64,000 nt of DNA, taken from positions 24,812-88,811 of the forward strand of contig QANT01000231.1 of NCBI GenBank assembly GCA_003254885.1, given 5' to 3'. Below the pieces are notes generated by a model that searched no databases, was not told the DNA's origin, and worked only from the letters and a program-made list of their open reading frames with translations. Origin of the DNA: Purshia tridentata. Its lineage: Eukaryota > Streptophyta > Magnoliopsida > Rosales > Rosaceae. How positions within the stretch are numbered: position 1 is the first letter of the stretch; each line of letters begins with the position of its first letter. This document shows, piece after piece, positions 11,203-22,654 of the stretch. The position numbers were made by a program, and so were the translations under genes.

Positions 11203-13363
11203 CTAAGTTGATGATGCAGCAGGGGAATGGCTCTCTTCAACAAGGAACTCGGGTCTTGATAGCTTGATGTTCATTAATTCTTCTGCACGGTCTTCATCTT
11301 GACTAGCGTCTTGCATTCTTGCTTTAGCTAAGCGCCAATCTTTGACACAGATTAGTGCTTCTATGGTGTTTGGACTCAAGCTAGCCCTCTTCTCACTCAG
11401 CACTCTATCACCTGCACTAAAAGCAGCTTCAGATGCTACATTTGTAGCTGGAACAGTTAGTAAATCACGAGCCATGATGGAAAGCACAGGATACTGTGTA
11501 TCATGTGACTTCCACCATCCCAAAACAGAAAATGTAGACTCATCAACATCATCTAAAACTGGTGCATCAAGATAATATTGCAAATCAGAAGTAGAACTTA
11601 AAGAGGACTGAACAACCTTAGCCATTTTCAAGGCTCTCATAGCACTATTTTGAAATGCAGGAACAGAAACTAGTTCAGAACTACTAGAATTATGAGTGAT
11701 TTCAAAAGAGACATGTGAGGATGCAGCAGGCGCATGTGACTTGTAATATTCATACAATTGAAACAAGGAAGACTTAATGCCATCAACCTTAACCATAATT
11801 TCATCTTGGCTACAACCAATAAGTTTTAACCATGTACCAATTGCCCAAAGTTTGAACCTAGAATCTATAAAGTTGCAAAAAAAAACACTTTAGGGAAATT
11901 TTCCCTATATTTATCAAATTTAGTCTTCATTGCAGCCACAGCAGTTTTAAATAAATCAATATGAGAATATGATTGAAATGCACATAAGATATCAACTAAA
12001 CATATCAACACACGACTAGAAGTAGGATAATACACACCAGATAAAATTTTGGTTGAAGAATCAAAAATCTTTAAGAAACTACATACAAACTGAGCAACAA
12101 GCCAATCATGTTTAGTTGGAATATGCAAGTTTGTATTTCTAAAAGATTGATGCAGTGCTTGAACATATCTATGCAAGGCAGCCTTATATTTAATTGCTAC
12201 TTCTAATAGTTCATATGTGGAATTCCACCTATGAGGAACATCATTATCTATGTTTCTCTTATCCAAACGAACATCAACACAACATTTTTTCCAAAGTTCA
12301 TTTCTCTTATTGGAAGAATTCAAACTACGGACAATTGCAACAATTTTCTCAACAAAAGGACCCAAAATAGTCAAACCATCTTGCACAATCAAGTTCATAA
12401 CATGAACACAGCAACGCATATGAAATATTTGTTTAGGCACATCATCAACCATAATAAATAAAGGCAGCAACTCAGCAACTACATCATTATTTGAAGCATT
12501 GTCGAGTGTAATTGAAAATATTTTATTGTGGATATGCCAAGAGTTGAGTTCCTCACTTATATGACTTGAAAGTGACTCTCCACTATGTGGATACTTAATC
12601 ATTTTAAAACAAATAATCCTTTTATTTAAGTTCCAGTCAGAATCAATGAAGTGAGCAATTAATGACATAAAACCAAGTTTCTTTCTAGAAGACCAAACAT
12701 CAGAAGTCAAACAAATTCTGCCTTCATATTTTTCAAAATAAGACAGCAACTGATATTTCCCTTCAACAAACAGTTTCATAACATCCCTTTTACAAGTTGT
12801 GGCAGAAATGCCTTTATATTGTGGAGTAAAGCCTCTTTGAATCATTCCTTTAAAATCATGTTTTTCCACAAAAGTAAATGGTAATTCTGCCCTAATTATA
12901 AAATCAACAACTTCTTTTCAAGCATTTTCCTCATCATAAACAAAAAGTGACATATTACCACCAGAACCAGATTGAAAAATCATTTGGTTGCCCATATTAG
13001 CTTTTTGAAATTCAAGATGCTTCTTATAATGACGAGTTAAATGAGTAGTACCACCACCAGAACCACCAGTTAAATGCTTCTTACAAAAAGTGCATTTAGC
13101 TTTTACAACAGACTCACCATTTTCAATTTCAATTATTTTTTCAAACCAGGTCCATACTTCACTTCTACCAGATTTAGTTTTAGAACTAAGGTCAATAATA
13201 GGGACAAATGGGGATTCACAATTTCAATTTCAGAAACACTTGGAATTGGGGGTTTAGGAACAGGTGGGGGTCTGGAGTGAGGTGTGGTTGGGGGGGAACC
13301 AATGGATTCAGGGATGTCTGCCATACTAGGCTCGGGTTGACTAGTACTACTAGGTTGAGACAT
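11203..13363 (-). pseudogene. hAT transposase (BED zinc finger, RNase H-like, hATC), broken
   Basis: Reading right to left, an ATG at 13363 (MSQPSSTSQPEP) starts a proline/serine-rich leader. A BED-type zinc finger follows at about 13020-13110 (CTFCKKHL...HLTRHYKKH), then the catalytic core in 11865-12869 (LTSDVWSSRKK, TLDNASNND, and HMRCCVHVMNLIVQDG), and the C-terminal hATC dimerisation region in 11203-11796 (LGWWKSH..YPVLSIMARDLLTVPATNVASEAAFS). Three lesions interrupt it: a frame change near 13218, an in-frame TGA at 12918-12920 and a frame change at the 9-base poly-A tract 11877-11885. The family encodes cut-and-paste transposases. As read, this copy is inactive; the poly-A lesion could be a sequencing error. 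Confidence 0.9.
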
Positions 13364-13411
13364 CAAATAGAAACTCAAAAACTCAAAATTCAAAAATTGG
13401 TTAACAGAAAA

Positions 13412-13552
13412 ACTCAGCAACCACACAAATCATAAACCCAACAACCACACAAATCAGAAACTCAGCAACCGCATAATTCAGAAACTCAGCAACCACACAA
13501 TTCAAAAACTCAGCAACCACACAATTCAAAAACTCAGCAACCACACAAATTA
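13412..13552. repeat. 24-bp minisatellite, about six units
   Basis: A unit of the type ACTCAGCAACCACACAATTC recurs every 24 bases with small changes. It lies just upstream of the transposase ATG. The period is a multiple of three, so the antisense translation shows a repetitive CVVAEFLN pattern that should not be mistaken for a gene. Confidence 0.85.
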
Positions 13553-13904
13553 GAACCCACTCACTCACAGTACCAGCACCACAGCAAGCACCAGCACAGC
13601 CACACAGGACAGCATCACAACAAGCTATCTTTTGCAACCCTAAAAAACAATAGAAAAGACATTGTTAGTGTAAAAAAAAAAACACACGTTAAAAAAAAAA
13701 AAAAGGGAGACATGGGGTAGGGGCTTACAGACTTACATTACAGACTTGTGGTGGGCTGTGTAGATGCCAGTAACCCAGGTTGCAAACGAGCTTGCGGTGG
13801 AGTCGCTGGTGCGATCTATGAAGGTGGGTTTGCTGGAGTGTGGAGTGTGGATTGTGGAGGGTGGAGATTTGTGGGTTTTAAAGATTTCTAGATTTGAGTC
13901 TCAG

Positions 13905-14232
13905 AACCCAGAAATCGAGAGTTTGAGAGATTGAGAGCTGAGAAAGTGAGTCTTTGAGAGTGAGAGATTTGAGAGTTTCACTATTTCAGAGATCGTTCAG
14001 AACTGAGAGAGATCGAGAGTTCGACAATTTGAGAGATGACAGAGAGTGGATATTTGAGAGATCGAGAGTTTGAGAGAGATCGAGAGTTCGACAGTTTTAG
14101 AGATGACAGAGAGTGAATATTTGAGAGATCGAGAGTTTGAGAGAGATCGAGAGATCGAGAGTTTTAGAGAGATCGAGAGTTTGAGAGATGACAGAGAGTG
14201 AATATTTGAGAGATCGAGAGTTTGAGACAGAT
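13905..14232. repeat. GAGA-rich degenerate minisatellite
   Basis: Repeats built from GAGATCGAGAGTTTGAGAGA and GATGACAGAGAGTGAATATT. The longer combined unit occurs at least three times (around 14035, 14100 and 14185). It is part of the long noncoding 5' side of the hAT element. Confidence 0.8.
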
Positions 14233-14244
14233 CGAGAGATGAGA

Positions 14245-14625
14245 GATTGAGGCTTGCAGCGATGAAGATTTAGGGTTTGAGAGAGAGAGAGAAACGGCGC
14301 TGAAGTGAAGAGTGATGAACTGAAGAGATGAAATGAAGGTGAAGGTGATGATTGGTTGACCTGTTCTGCAACTGCAAGTAAGGTGATGTAGGCTTGCAGG
14401 TGCAGCGATGGAGATCTAGGGTTTGAGAGAGAGAAAAAGAGAAACGGTGCCAAAGAGATTTGTGATAAACTGAAGAGATGAAGGTGAGGTTTTAGTTTAG
14501 GGTTGCAAGTGAAGGTGAATCTGATGCAGGTTACAGGTGCAGCGAAGATGGAGATTTAGGGTTTGTGAGAGAGACAGAGAGAAACGGCGCTGATGTGATG
14601 AAGATGAAATGAATGAAACAAAACA
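14245..14625. repeat. About 130-bp imperfect tandem repeat, three units
   Basis: Three successive blocks each contain GCAGCGA..., TTAGGGTTTGAGAGAGA or a close variant, and GAAACGG(C/T)GC, starting near 14250, 14400 and 14535. The units are diverged and of unequal length. AAACGG resembles the short subterminal motif known from maize Ac, but here it may be chance. Confidence 0.6.
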
Positions 14626-14804
14626 AACAGAGGCTGATAACTAGGGTTAGAGGTGTAGGTTTTGATTCAGTGTGGTGAGGTGTATTTTAGTGGCTGAGCA
14701 GTGAGCTTGGCAGATTGGGCCCATTTCGGCAGATTGGGTTGGGTTGGGGTTTGGTCTGGGAGATTGGGGTTTGGGCTGTTTAGTGGCAGATTGGGGTTTC
14801 AAAA

Positions 14805-14835
14805 CCTAAACCCTAAACCCTAAACCCTAAACCCT
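14805..14835. repeat. Interstitial telomere-type repeat (CCCTAAA)n
   Basis: CCTAAACCCTAAACCCTAAA continues to about 4.5 units of the plant telomere heptamer. It sits inside the large hAT element, flanked by TTGGGGTTTGGG-like degenerate sequence on the left and AT-rich DNA on the right. It is not a chromosome end. Confidence 0.9.
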
Positions 14836-15010
14836 CACAGTACCCTCAAATTTAATTAAATTAACACCTAATATTAATAAGTTATATATTATAGTAAATT
14901 TAAAGTTTTATTTTTTAAACCTTATAAACTTATATAGTAAATATAAATTTAAGGCTTTAATAACCTAGCTATAAAATTATAAGTCATATAATATTATCAT
15001 ATATTATATG

Positions 15011-15575
15011 TAATAATGTAATACACTAATAATATGTCCTATAAGTTATATGTCATATAATATTATCATATATATATTATATATATATATATAATGCTAT
15101 AGTTATATATACTTATATGTAACATATATAGTAACATATATAGAAAATTTAAAGTTTAAGGCTTATATGTAACATATATAGTAACATATAGTAAATATAA
15201 ATTTAAGGCTTTAACCTAGCTATAAAATTATAAGTTTATAGTATATATATTAATAAGACTATAAGAAGAGCTACCCTAATGCTAATACTAATAATGTAAT
15301 ACACTAATATGTCAATGTCATATAAGTTATATGTCATATAATATTATCATACATTATATGTAATAATGTAATACACTAATATGTCTATAAGTTATATAAT
15401 AATGTAATACATTATTATCATATAATAATCATTAATGTAATACACTAATAATATGTCCTATAAGTTATATGTCATATAATATTATCATATATATATAATA
15501 TATATATATATATAATGCTATAGTTATATATTCTTATATGTAACATATATAGTAACATATATAGGAAATTTGGAG
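15011..15575. repeat. AT-rich segment duplicated with about 420-bp offset
   Basis: The block 15011-15154 (TAATGTAATACACTAATAAT onward, through a TATATA tract to ATATATAG) recurs at 15431-15575 with few changes. Shorter related pieces lie between them. It lies in the right half of the large hAT element. Confidence 0.75.
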
Positions 15576-15938
15576 TTTTTTGGCCATAGTTAATAGTTAA
15601 TAATTAACCATATTACATATTGGTAATTTTTTTTTTTTGGCCATATTGTCATGAAATAATTAGGTCCTATTATATAAAATAAATATACAATTAGTTTGGG
15701 CTTTTCGGGCCGGGCCTAATTTGGGCTGAATGGGCCGGGCTTAATCGGGCCGGGCTTAATCGGGCCTAAACGGGCCTAAATGGGCCGGGCTTCGGGTGGG
15801 CCGCGGGCTTGAAAATGATGGCCCAAAGCCCGCCCAAATAAATTNCCGGCCCTTTTTTGGGCTTTTTTGGGCTTCGGGCTCAATGGGCCGGGCGGGCTTC
15901 GGGTGGGCTTCGGGCCTTGGGCCAAATGGTGAGGCCTA

Positions 15939-16555
15939 CCTAAAATCAGGGTTATCCCACTCCCTATAATCACAATTTCCACAATATTATAGAAAAGTTA
16001 GTTTTAGGCCCCATGAATTAAGCTCACTGTCAGTCTGTCATACACCAAGTATGATATAGCATTTGGATGTTGTAGCCTTGGCAACTCCTGGTCTGGCAAT
16101 TCCTCATTCTATCACCATTCACACCTTCAATCCGTCCAAATCAAATCAATCTAATCTAACTTCATTAGTTTTGAGGATTTCAGCGTATTAGATTATATCT
16201 TTCAAATTCCAAATCATCAATGGGTAGATTTCCTTGTGAAAATCCAATCAAACGTTATCACGTCTTCATCGAAACTATTAGTTTTGCAACTCTAAAATCC
16301 CTGCATATAAAATCACTAGGCTGGTTTCCTCAAAACTGTCCCAATATATTTTGTCAAAACAACCCAGCATACGCTTAAACGTTGATGCATCACCAAGATA
16401 TAGAACACGAAAACTAAGTAGAACACACTCTGCAATTTACATTCACATACAACACAACAAATGTCAATGTTACAAGTCGTTTCATATTTACATAGCGACC
16501 ATTAAAAAAGAGAGGAAAGGAATATGATAGTTGAAAACAAAAACAGTACCACATA
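15939..16555. other. Intergenic/3' UTR region of the FLOE-type gene
   Basis: No ORF of interest. The part nearest 16555 is probably the 3' untranslated region of the minus-strand FLOE-type gene. Confidence 0.5.
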
Positions 16556-19144
16556 TTACCGGCCAAATCCACCACTTTCTGGCTGAACTTCTCCATTATT
16601 CATCAGTTTATCAAGCACAACGTTAAGGTCAACTGACTGCCCATTCTCAGTCATTTTCCTCACTGTTGCTGTGACCATGTCCCTCCGGAATCCCATTGCT
16701 ACAACCTTATCAATGACAGTATTGATCGGTGCGCTGTTTCCAGTCCCACCAGAACCTGACTCCTTAGCCACACTAGAGGCCATGGGTAATGCATATGGCA
16801 ATACCTGGGCAGTTGGCAGTCTTGAAAAGCTGCTTCTCTCATAAGGGGCTAAGGTGGACGGCAAGACTTCCGAGTTTTTCATTTTTGAACCACTGTAGTG
16901 AGAAGGAGATCCACTTTGGGAATAAAAGTCATCAGAACTTGAATGTTGAACTGGTTGCATATGCCCATGGGAGAACTCAGGCCAGTGATTACTTGTAGAT
17001 TGATCATGCGAACTCTGCAGGGAACCCACATACTGTTGTTGGGATGGGAGAGCCAAGTCAGGTGCATGAGAGGTTTCATGGATACTTGGTGGATAGCTTT
17101 GAGATACCCTGCATGGGGTTTCTCCAGGATTGTGAATCAATGAACCTTGGGCTTGTGGATCAACAGCATTGAAAGGCAGGTGCATTTGAGGCAGCTGCAG
17201 GAATTGTGAGGTTTGTGAAAGATGTGGTACCAGTGGATAAGGTTGATATGGTGCTGTGGGTGGTGGTTGTGACTGCTGAACTTGAGACATATAGTACATC
17301 TGAGGAGTGGATTGTGGATTTAACCCAGGTGGCGAGTAGTTAGAATCCACCTGTTGAACGAAAGGGATTTGAGTCTGAGTTGTTTGGGTAGGAATCTGTG
17401 CTGCAGGTGCTGGTGGCAAATGCTGATGGGGTAGGGTTGGGGGAACATTAGGAGGAAGAGAAGGAAGTGGTAGACAAGCAACGTGAGTTGAATGTGGTTG
17501 GTGGTTTTGTTGAGGAGAAGATGACAACACTTCTTGGGTTGAAATTGTTTGTACATTGCTCTGGTGGTTTTCCAATTGCTGGTGACCCTTTAACATTTGA
17601 AGCTTTGCAAGCTGCAGCTGAGCCTCTGATATCTCTTGTTTATCTCTCAAATCCTGCATACCACCTTCAACCTGCAGTTTATTTACAAGCAACATGAAGC
17701 ATGTCAAGAAGCTGTTGACGCCTTACAGAACCTCCTGCACATGAATCTTATTGTTTTTTTTTCTCTTACAACAATACTTAAACCTAGTTTCTATGCCTTC
17801 AACATGAGTGTTTGTATTTAACAGATTGTGCTAATGGGACCTCTTCAGCATTTTATCATAGTTCAATAGATGGTGAATGTGCTGCTCCAGTAAATATGAT
17901 CGGGTCACTTACAAGTTACAACATAGTCAACGGTATCGTGTTGTAATAGTAGAACTTATGGCATGCAAATTAAATTAGATAAATTCCCAGCCTAATTGAC
18001 TATGAACCTGCAAAATATAAGCTTCAAACTAATAAATATGCCATCAACTTCTATGCCTCTAGCACCAAATTGTATCACCCAAATTCTCTGTCCTCTAGGT
18101 TTGACACATGTTGCAATACAACCTAATTGACCAGTTAAATAAATTCAGCAAAAAGATACTGCTGATATCAATTTATTGTTAGCTCTCTTTGTAAAACGAT
18201 GAATGAAGAAAATCACAGTAACTAAGGTAATGAGCAAATTTCACAATACCTTTCTCAGAATATTCTCTATTTCCCTCAGTTTCCCATCAGTCCTCCCATA
18301 GTTAATTTCAGTAAAATCCTTCAAGTCATCAATGGAATTATCAAACAAGCGGAATCGAGTCTCCAGTTGTGAAACTCGTGCACTGAGACCCTCCACTGCA
18401 TGCAGCAGATTGTCAGAATGCTGCTTCATCTTCTGATCAATCACTGAAATCAATGCTGAGTCCTCGGAAGGACCGACTCTCTTGCCGCCAGAATTTGCAA
18501 ACTCAATGTGATCCATAGAGCTGCAATTCTGTGAGTCATAACAGTTCAATCACTTCAGCTCTACAACTTATTTTCAACAATATCTCAAATCAAACTAGAT
18601 ATTATTTTTGGGTAACTCTCACAAATTTTCATTGCACCAGTGAAAATCTATGCAGGCCATAATAATCAACTCGAACCAAGTCGCTCTACCATTTAATAAC
18701 TATTTACAAACAATTCACAAAACGTACAAAAAAAATTACGAAATCAATTTGCATTTACACCCCAGATGATTATCAGTTCTCTGGTTTACATTACTTAACT
18801 AAACAGAGCTTTAAAACACTTAGCAGCTACTTTTACGGTTGGAGTAAATTCAGAGAGTGACTGTGTATATCAAAAGCAAACCAATTCCAGTTAAAACCCA
18901 AGATCTATGCTACTACCTAACACAGAAAGATGAAAAGTTTAGTAAAGGAATCCATCAGTTCGAAAATTTAGTTGAAATTCGAAATGCATACCTCGACGCG
19001 TGACTGCTGCGAAGCGAAATCTCGTACGGGGCGGAATTGGAAGCTGGAAATGAATTCGTCGTCGTCTGAAAGTTGAGAGAAATCGTCGGAGTGGGATCGA
19101 GAAAGTTCCATGACCTGCTTGTCCATGAACTCCGACATCTTCAT
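16556..19144 (-). CDS. FLOE-type protein (DUF1421, prion-like, coiled coil)
   Basis: Three exons (19144-18992, 18528-18250, 17671-16556) join in phase to 515 aa. Residues about 14-35 are Asp/Ser-rich (SRSHSDDFSQLSDDDEF). Residues about 75-165 form a predicted coiled coil (heptads in LLHAVEGLSARVSQLETRF and LRDKQEISEAQLQLAKLQ). A long Gln/Pro/Ser-rich, prion-like region follows, and the C-terminus is DUF1421 with a UBA-like helix set (INTVIDKVVAMGFRRDMV). This order (DS, coiled-coil nucleation, QPS, DUF1421) is that of Arabidopsis FLOE1-3. FLOE1 condenses on hydration and tunes seed germination to water availability. Which paralogue this is cannot be decided by eye. An ATG two codons downstream (MSEFMDK) is an alternative start. 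The first intron is about 460 bp and the second about 580 bp. Confidence 0.9.
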
Positions 19145-19642
19145 CGTGCTCGGAGTTTGCTCCTTCCTTTCCCGCTATTTTCCCTCATATTTTCTGAGCT
19201 TCCAAACAGAGGATTATGTTATGGTTGTTAGCCCAACGGAGCTGTCACTTGATGTCATCGGAAAATTGACTTGCAGCTGAAGCAGAGCCGCAGATGCTGC
19301 TGCTGTTCTGTACTTGCAATTCTTCCATTTTCTTCTTTTGGGTTGGGTTGTTGGTGACTCAAGCCCAAACTCAATTATTATGAGTAGGCCCAACTACAGA
19401 GCTTGATTAATAAGCAGTATCATCAACTAAGTTATAATTATGGATAGAGATATACGATTTTGATAACCTACTTTAATAACAAATTGATATTGCCATAAAC
19501 TTTTACTACAATATTATATTAGCATTTTACTGATAATAAATCAAAATTCAACCATTTAGAAAAAGAAAAAAGAAATTCACATTTCATTGGGTCAAGCTCA
19601 AATGTCAACAACATGGATAAACTACAAATCATTCCTTCACAC
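19145..19642. other. Spacer between the FLOE-type gene and raffinose synthase
   Basis: About 500 bases hold both the FLOE-type gene's promoter and leader (right of 19144 on the minus strand) and the raffinose synthase 3' end. The half nearer 19640 is AT-rich. No separate gene is visible. Confidence 0.6.
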
Positions 19643-22550
19643 TCAAAACAAGTACTCAACCACAGTTGATCTTGAAGAACCAGGCCAGGGCACTTGGACT
19701 GTGACCATCTGATCAACATAATCAAACTTCACAACATCTCCATCAATCTTACACTCACTTGGCTTTTCTGAAGCAAACACTCTCATCTCTCCACTACCCC
19801 TCACTCCAATTCTCACCAAATTTTCACCACCATCCTCAAATTCTAGTGACTGAATTGCAGCTCCAGTGTTGAGCATGTTCACCAACCCAATTGGAGCAAA
19901 TTGGATCAACTTCTTTGGCAAGACTCTCACTGGAGAAACAGTGAGGAGCTCATAATCAAAAGGCTCAAGTGAGATCTCCACATTCTCTGATGGCTTCAAG
20001 AGCTTCAGCTTCTTTTCCTGGAACATGTACACAGCAAATACGTTCATTCCTTTGATTGAAATTGGGCTCTTCCCATTGCTCCATTCCACATCTTTTGGGC
20101 TTGCCAAGCAGGTCACTGACTTTGAGAACTCAGAGGCGCTTTTGTTACGCCTGGATTGGGGGCACCACCCTCCTCCTTGGCAATTGAATAGCCCTAAGAC
20201 TCCTGTGTACTGGTACATGCAGAAAAACATCAAATTAGCCCAATAGCTAAAAAGGGTATCTTAGTTTTATTCTATATATATTATAATTTAAGTATTTGAA
20301 AGGAGAAAAACTAGAGTCAGTCGTTGATAGATCCTAGATCCGAACCTAGTTACATCCTATTATGAAATATCACTCATGTACGACTGACGCTAGCTTTTCC
20401 CTTTTAATGAGCATCTTAATTACTATCTTACTTTGTTGAGGTTCCAAATCTTGAGCATTGTTTTGCCGTCATGCAAAGGGTCTTCAAATAGGGAATCCCT
20501 AGTGGGAAGTGCATAGTGTTGGCATCGCAATATGGACCCATCTGGTAATGCAAGGGTCTTAAGAAGCTTGAAGTTATGGTTGCCAACAGAGTCACTGATG
20601 TAGATTGGTCCTCCAGATATTGCTCTTGAAGCAGCATGGAATTCAGCACAGGGGTGTGTGGATTGAAACATGTCCCAATCTGGGTGTATGAAGTTTCCCA
20701 TCCACATGCTGTTGTAGGCACAGTGCACCATGTGACACCCTTGTAGCCAATATGTCCCATTTGGATCCCCAGATGGGTCAGTGCACCAAAAATCATCTCC
20801 TATATAAATGTATGAACATGAAGAAATTAATTAGCACCTGTCTTCTCTCATTTTAGATCCAATTAACTTAATTTAAATCACTTTCCTTAAAAAGACATGT
20901 ATGTGGTACATACCAACACGTCCAAGTGAAATGGCCTCTGTTCCAAGGAACATGAAGTCATTGCAGTGCTCCATGCTAGCAATCACTCCATTGCCTTTGA
21001 AATGTTTCCTAACGGAAGCAGTGAGTGCCTTGTAATAAGCTTTGGCCACCTCAATCCGACCACCAAATTCCTCGGATACCATCTCAAGTAACTGAAGTAC
21101 CATCACACCCAATTAAAACTTCAACTACAATTTGAACCACTTTACATAAATTAATTTAAATATTTACTCATAAAATTATCAATTTAAACGCTAACAAAAT
21201 AATATTTTGTGATGTGTTCATTAATGCGGTGCACGTGACGTATTAGTTTGCCGGCAAAATATTAGGTGACGTATCTATTTAAAGCAAAAGCCAGAGAGTT
21301 GGAGAACTTACGTGTATGACGTCAACCTTGACACCGTCAACCCCCACCGCTTGAAGATGCGAGTGAAGCCCCTCGTACATCTTGTGGGCCATCTCCGGCG
21401 GAACCAAACCCACTCCATTATTGACGATCTTATCCACCGCCAGATCCTCCATGGTCATCTGCAAACCCGGCGACAACTTAGGCCTAATGACCCTACACTC
21501 GGGCATGCCCGGGGTATTGGGTCTCAGCCCACCCCAATACCCACAAAGGGCATGCCAAACATACACATGCTCTACGCTCCCAAACTCCTCTTTCAGGTCT
21601 CTAATAAAGGCACCCATGCCCTTACCAGGGACACTACTATCCCTCCCTCTATACTCCCTAAATTTGTAATTCTCTTCTAAATTTATGAGCCTGCATGGCA
21701 TTTGCTCACCAGCGGCCGTTCGGGCCATGCTGTGTGGGTGATCAGTAATTGGGTCATCATCGTGGCAAATGGACTGCCAACCATCATCGATTAGGACCAG
21801 TCCTGGAGGGCACCCACCCTCCACTAGGCCCTTCACACCCTCCCAAACCCCCTGAGGGTGCACCATAAGATAGAATGCATCCCATGTACACCAACCAAAC
21901 TTGTCCACTATACCTGGTGGGTTTTTCTCCTCGAGTAGCTTGAAGGTCCCTAAGTGGACCCTCACCACCTTCATGGCCTCGGTGACTAGACGGTACGGGT
22001 CGTCACCCACGTGCATGTACAAGCAGCTCCTGAAGCTCGACCTCTGGACACGCGTGGATCCGCTCTCCACGCACATGTCCACGTGGTCGTTGTTACCGGG
22101 GCCCGGTTGCAGACAGGCCCTGAATGAACCTTCTAGAAGCGGAAGGAGGAGAACATAAGGGCGGCCGGAGTCGTCGTTTTTATCAAGGATCATCATCTGG
22201 GTCTCGTGCTGCACGTCGTTGCCAGTGGTGCCGATCCAGTGGGTGGTCCACCAGACCTTGAAGCGGAAGATGCTCATGAAGCTGATGCCGGAGAGCTTGC
22301 CGAGGGAGACGACGTGGCGGGAATTGGGGGTGTCGGAGTGGAAGCCGACGAAGCAACCGACAGAGTTTTGGGCCTTGTCTGAGGAGATGAAAGGGGATGG
22401 GGTGGCTATGATGTTTGGGGGGACTTGGGTGAGGATTGGGTGGCCATTAGCAAGAAATTGGGTTCCTTGAAGAATGATTGAGAGTGGGGAGTTGACATCG
22501 ACAAGGCCCATTAAGTCTAGGGCAGCATTCTTACTTAAGCTTGGAGCCAT
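19643..22550 (-). CDS. RFS: Raffinose synthase (galactinol-sucrose galactosyltransferase)
   Basis: Four exons (22550-21312, 21091-20914, 20799-20432, 20209-19643) join in phase to 783 aa, the usual length for raffinose synthase. Stachyose synthases are longer because of an insertion. The enzyme moves galactose from galactinol to sucrose (EC 2.4.1.82) in the cytosol. GH36 landmarks are visible: the FGWCTWDAFY and LVLIDDGWQSI blocks, the nucleophile aspartate in VDGVKVDVIH, the downstream HCNDFMFLGTEAISLGRVGDD segment, and the acid/base aspartate in GGPIYISDSVGNHN. The C-terminal domain ends VVEYLF. The start MAPSLSKNAALDL is conserved in the family, and a TATA box lies about 100 bases upstream. 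No targeting peptide is seen. Family members are typically induced by cold, drought and seed maturation. Confidence 0.95.
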
Positions 22551-22577
22551 GGTTAAGCTTAGCTAGGGAGCTAGATA

Positions 22578-22602
22578 ATTAAGAGAGAGAGAGAGAGAGA
22601 GG
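22578..22602. repeat. GA microsatellite in raffinose synthase leader
   Basis: A run of AG dinucleotides 30-50 bases upstream of the raffinose synthase ATG. CT runs (as read on the gene strand) are common in plant leaders. Confidence 0.8.
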
Positions 22603-22646
22603 TTGGTTAATTTTGATGATTAAGAGAGGTAGTAGCTAGGGAGGGG

Positions 22647-22654
22647 TTTATATA
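22647..22654 (-). promoter_or_regulatory. TATA box of raffinose synthase
   Basis: The minus strand reads CTATATAAACCCC, a good plant TATA box, about 100 bases upstream of the start codon at 22550. The CT-rich leader lies between the two. Confidence 0.7.

Larger units (their letters stand above)
10553..15938. mobile_element. Large hAT transposon with degenerate transposase
   Basis: The left tip TAGGCCTCGACAATGGGCC and the inverted right tip TAGGCCTCACCATTTGGCC match at 8 of 8 outer and about 14 of 19 total positions. Both subterminal zones (10553-10810 and 15690-15938) are packed with GGGCC/GGGCTT-type motifs, the repeated transposase-binding arrangement known from Ac-like elements. Between them lies an antisense hAT transposase relic, then minisatellites, a telomere-like array and an AT-rich duplicated block. 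No 8-bp target duplication is found: the flanks are CCGAGTTG and CCTAAAAT. One ambiguous base (N) is at 15845. Confidence 0.8.

Noticed and set aside
13401-14453. Minus-strand ORFs of 78 and 118 aa
   Set aside because: They are translations of the 24-bp minisatellite and GAGA-type repeats inside the hAT element.
14805-14835. Chromosome end
   Set aside because: Only about 4.5 heptamers are present and unique DNA with genes continues on both sides.
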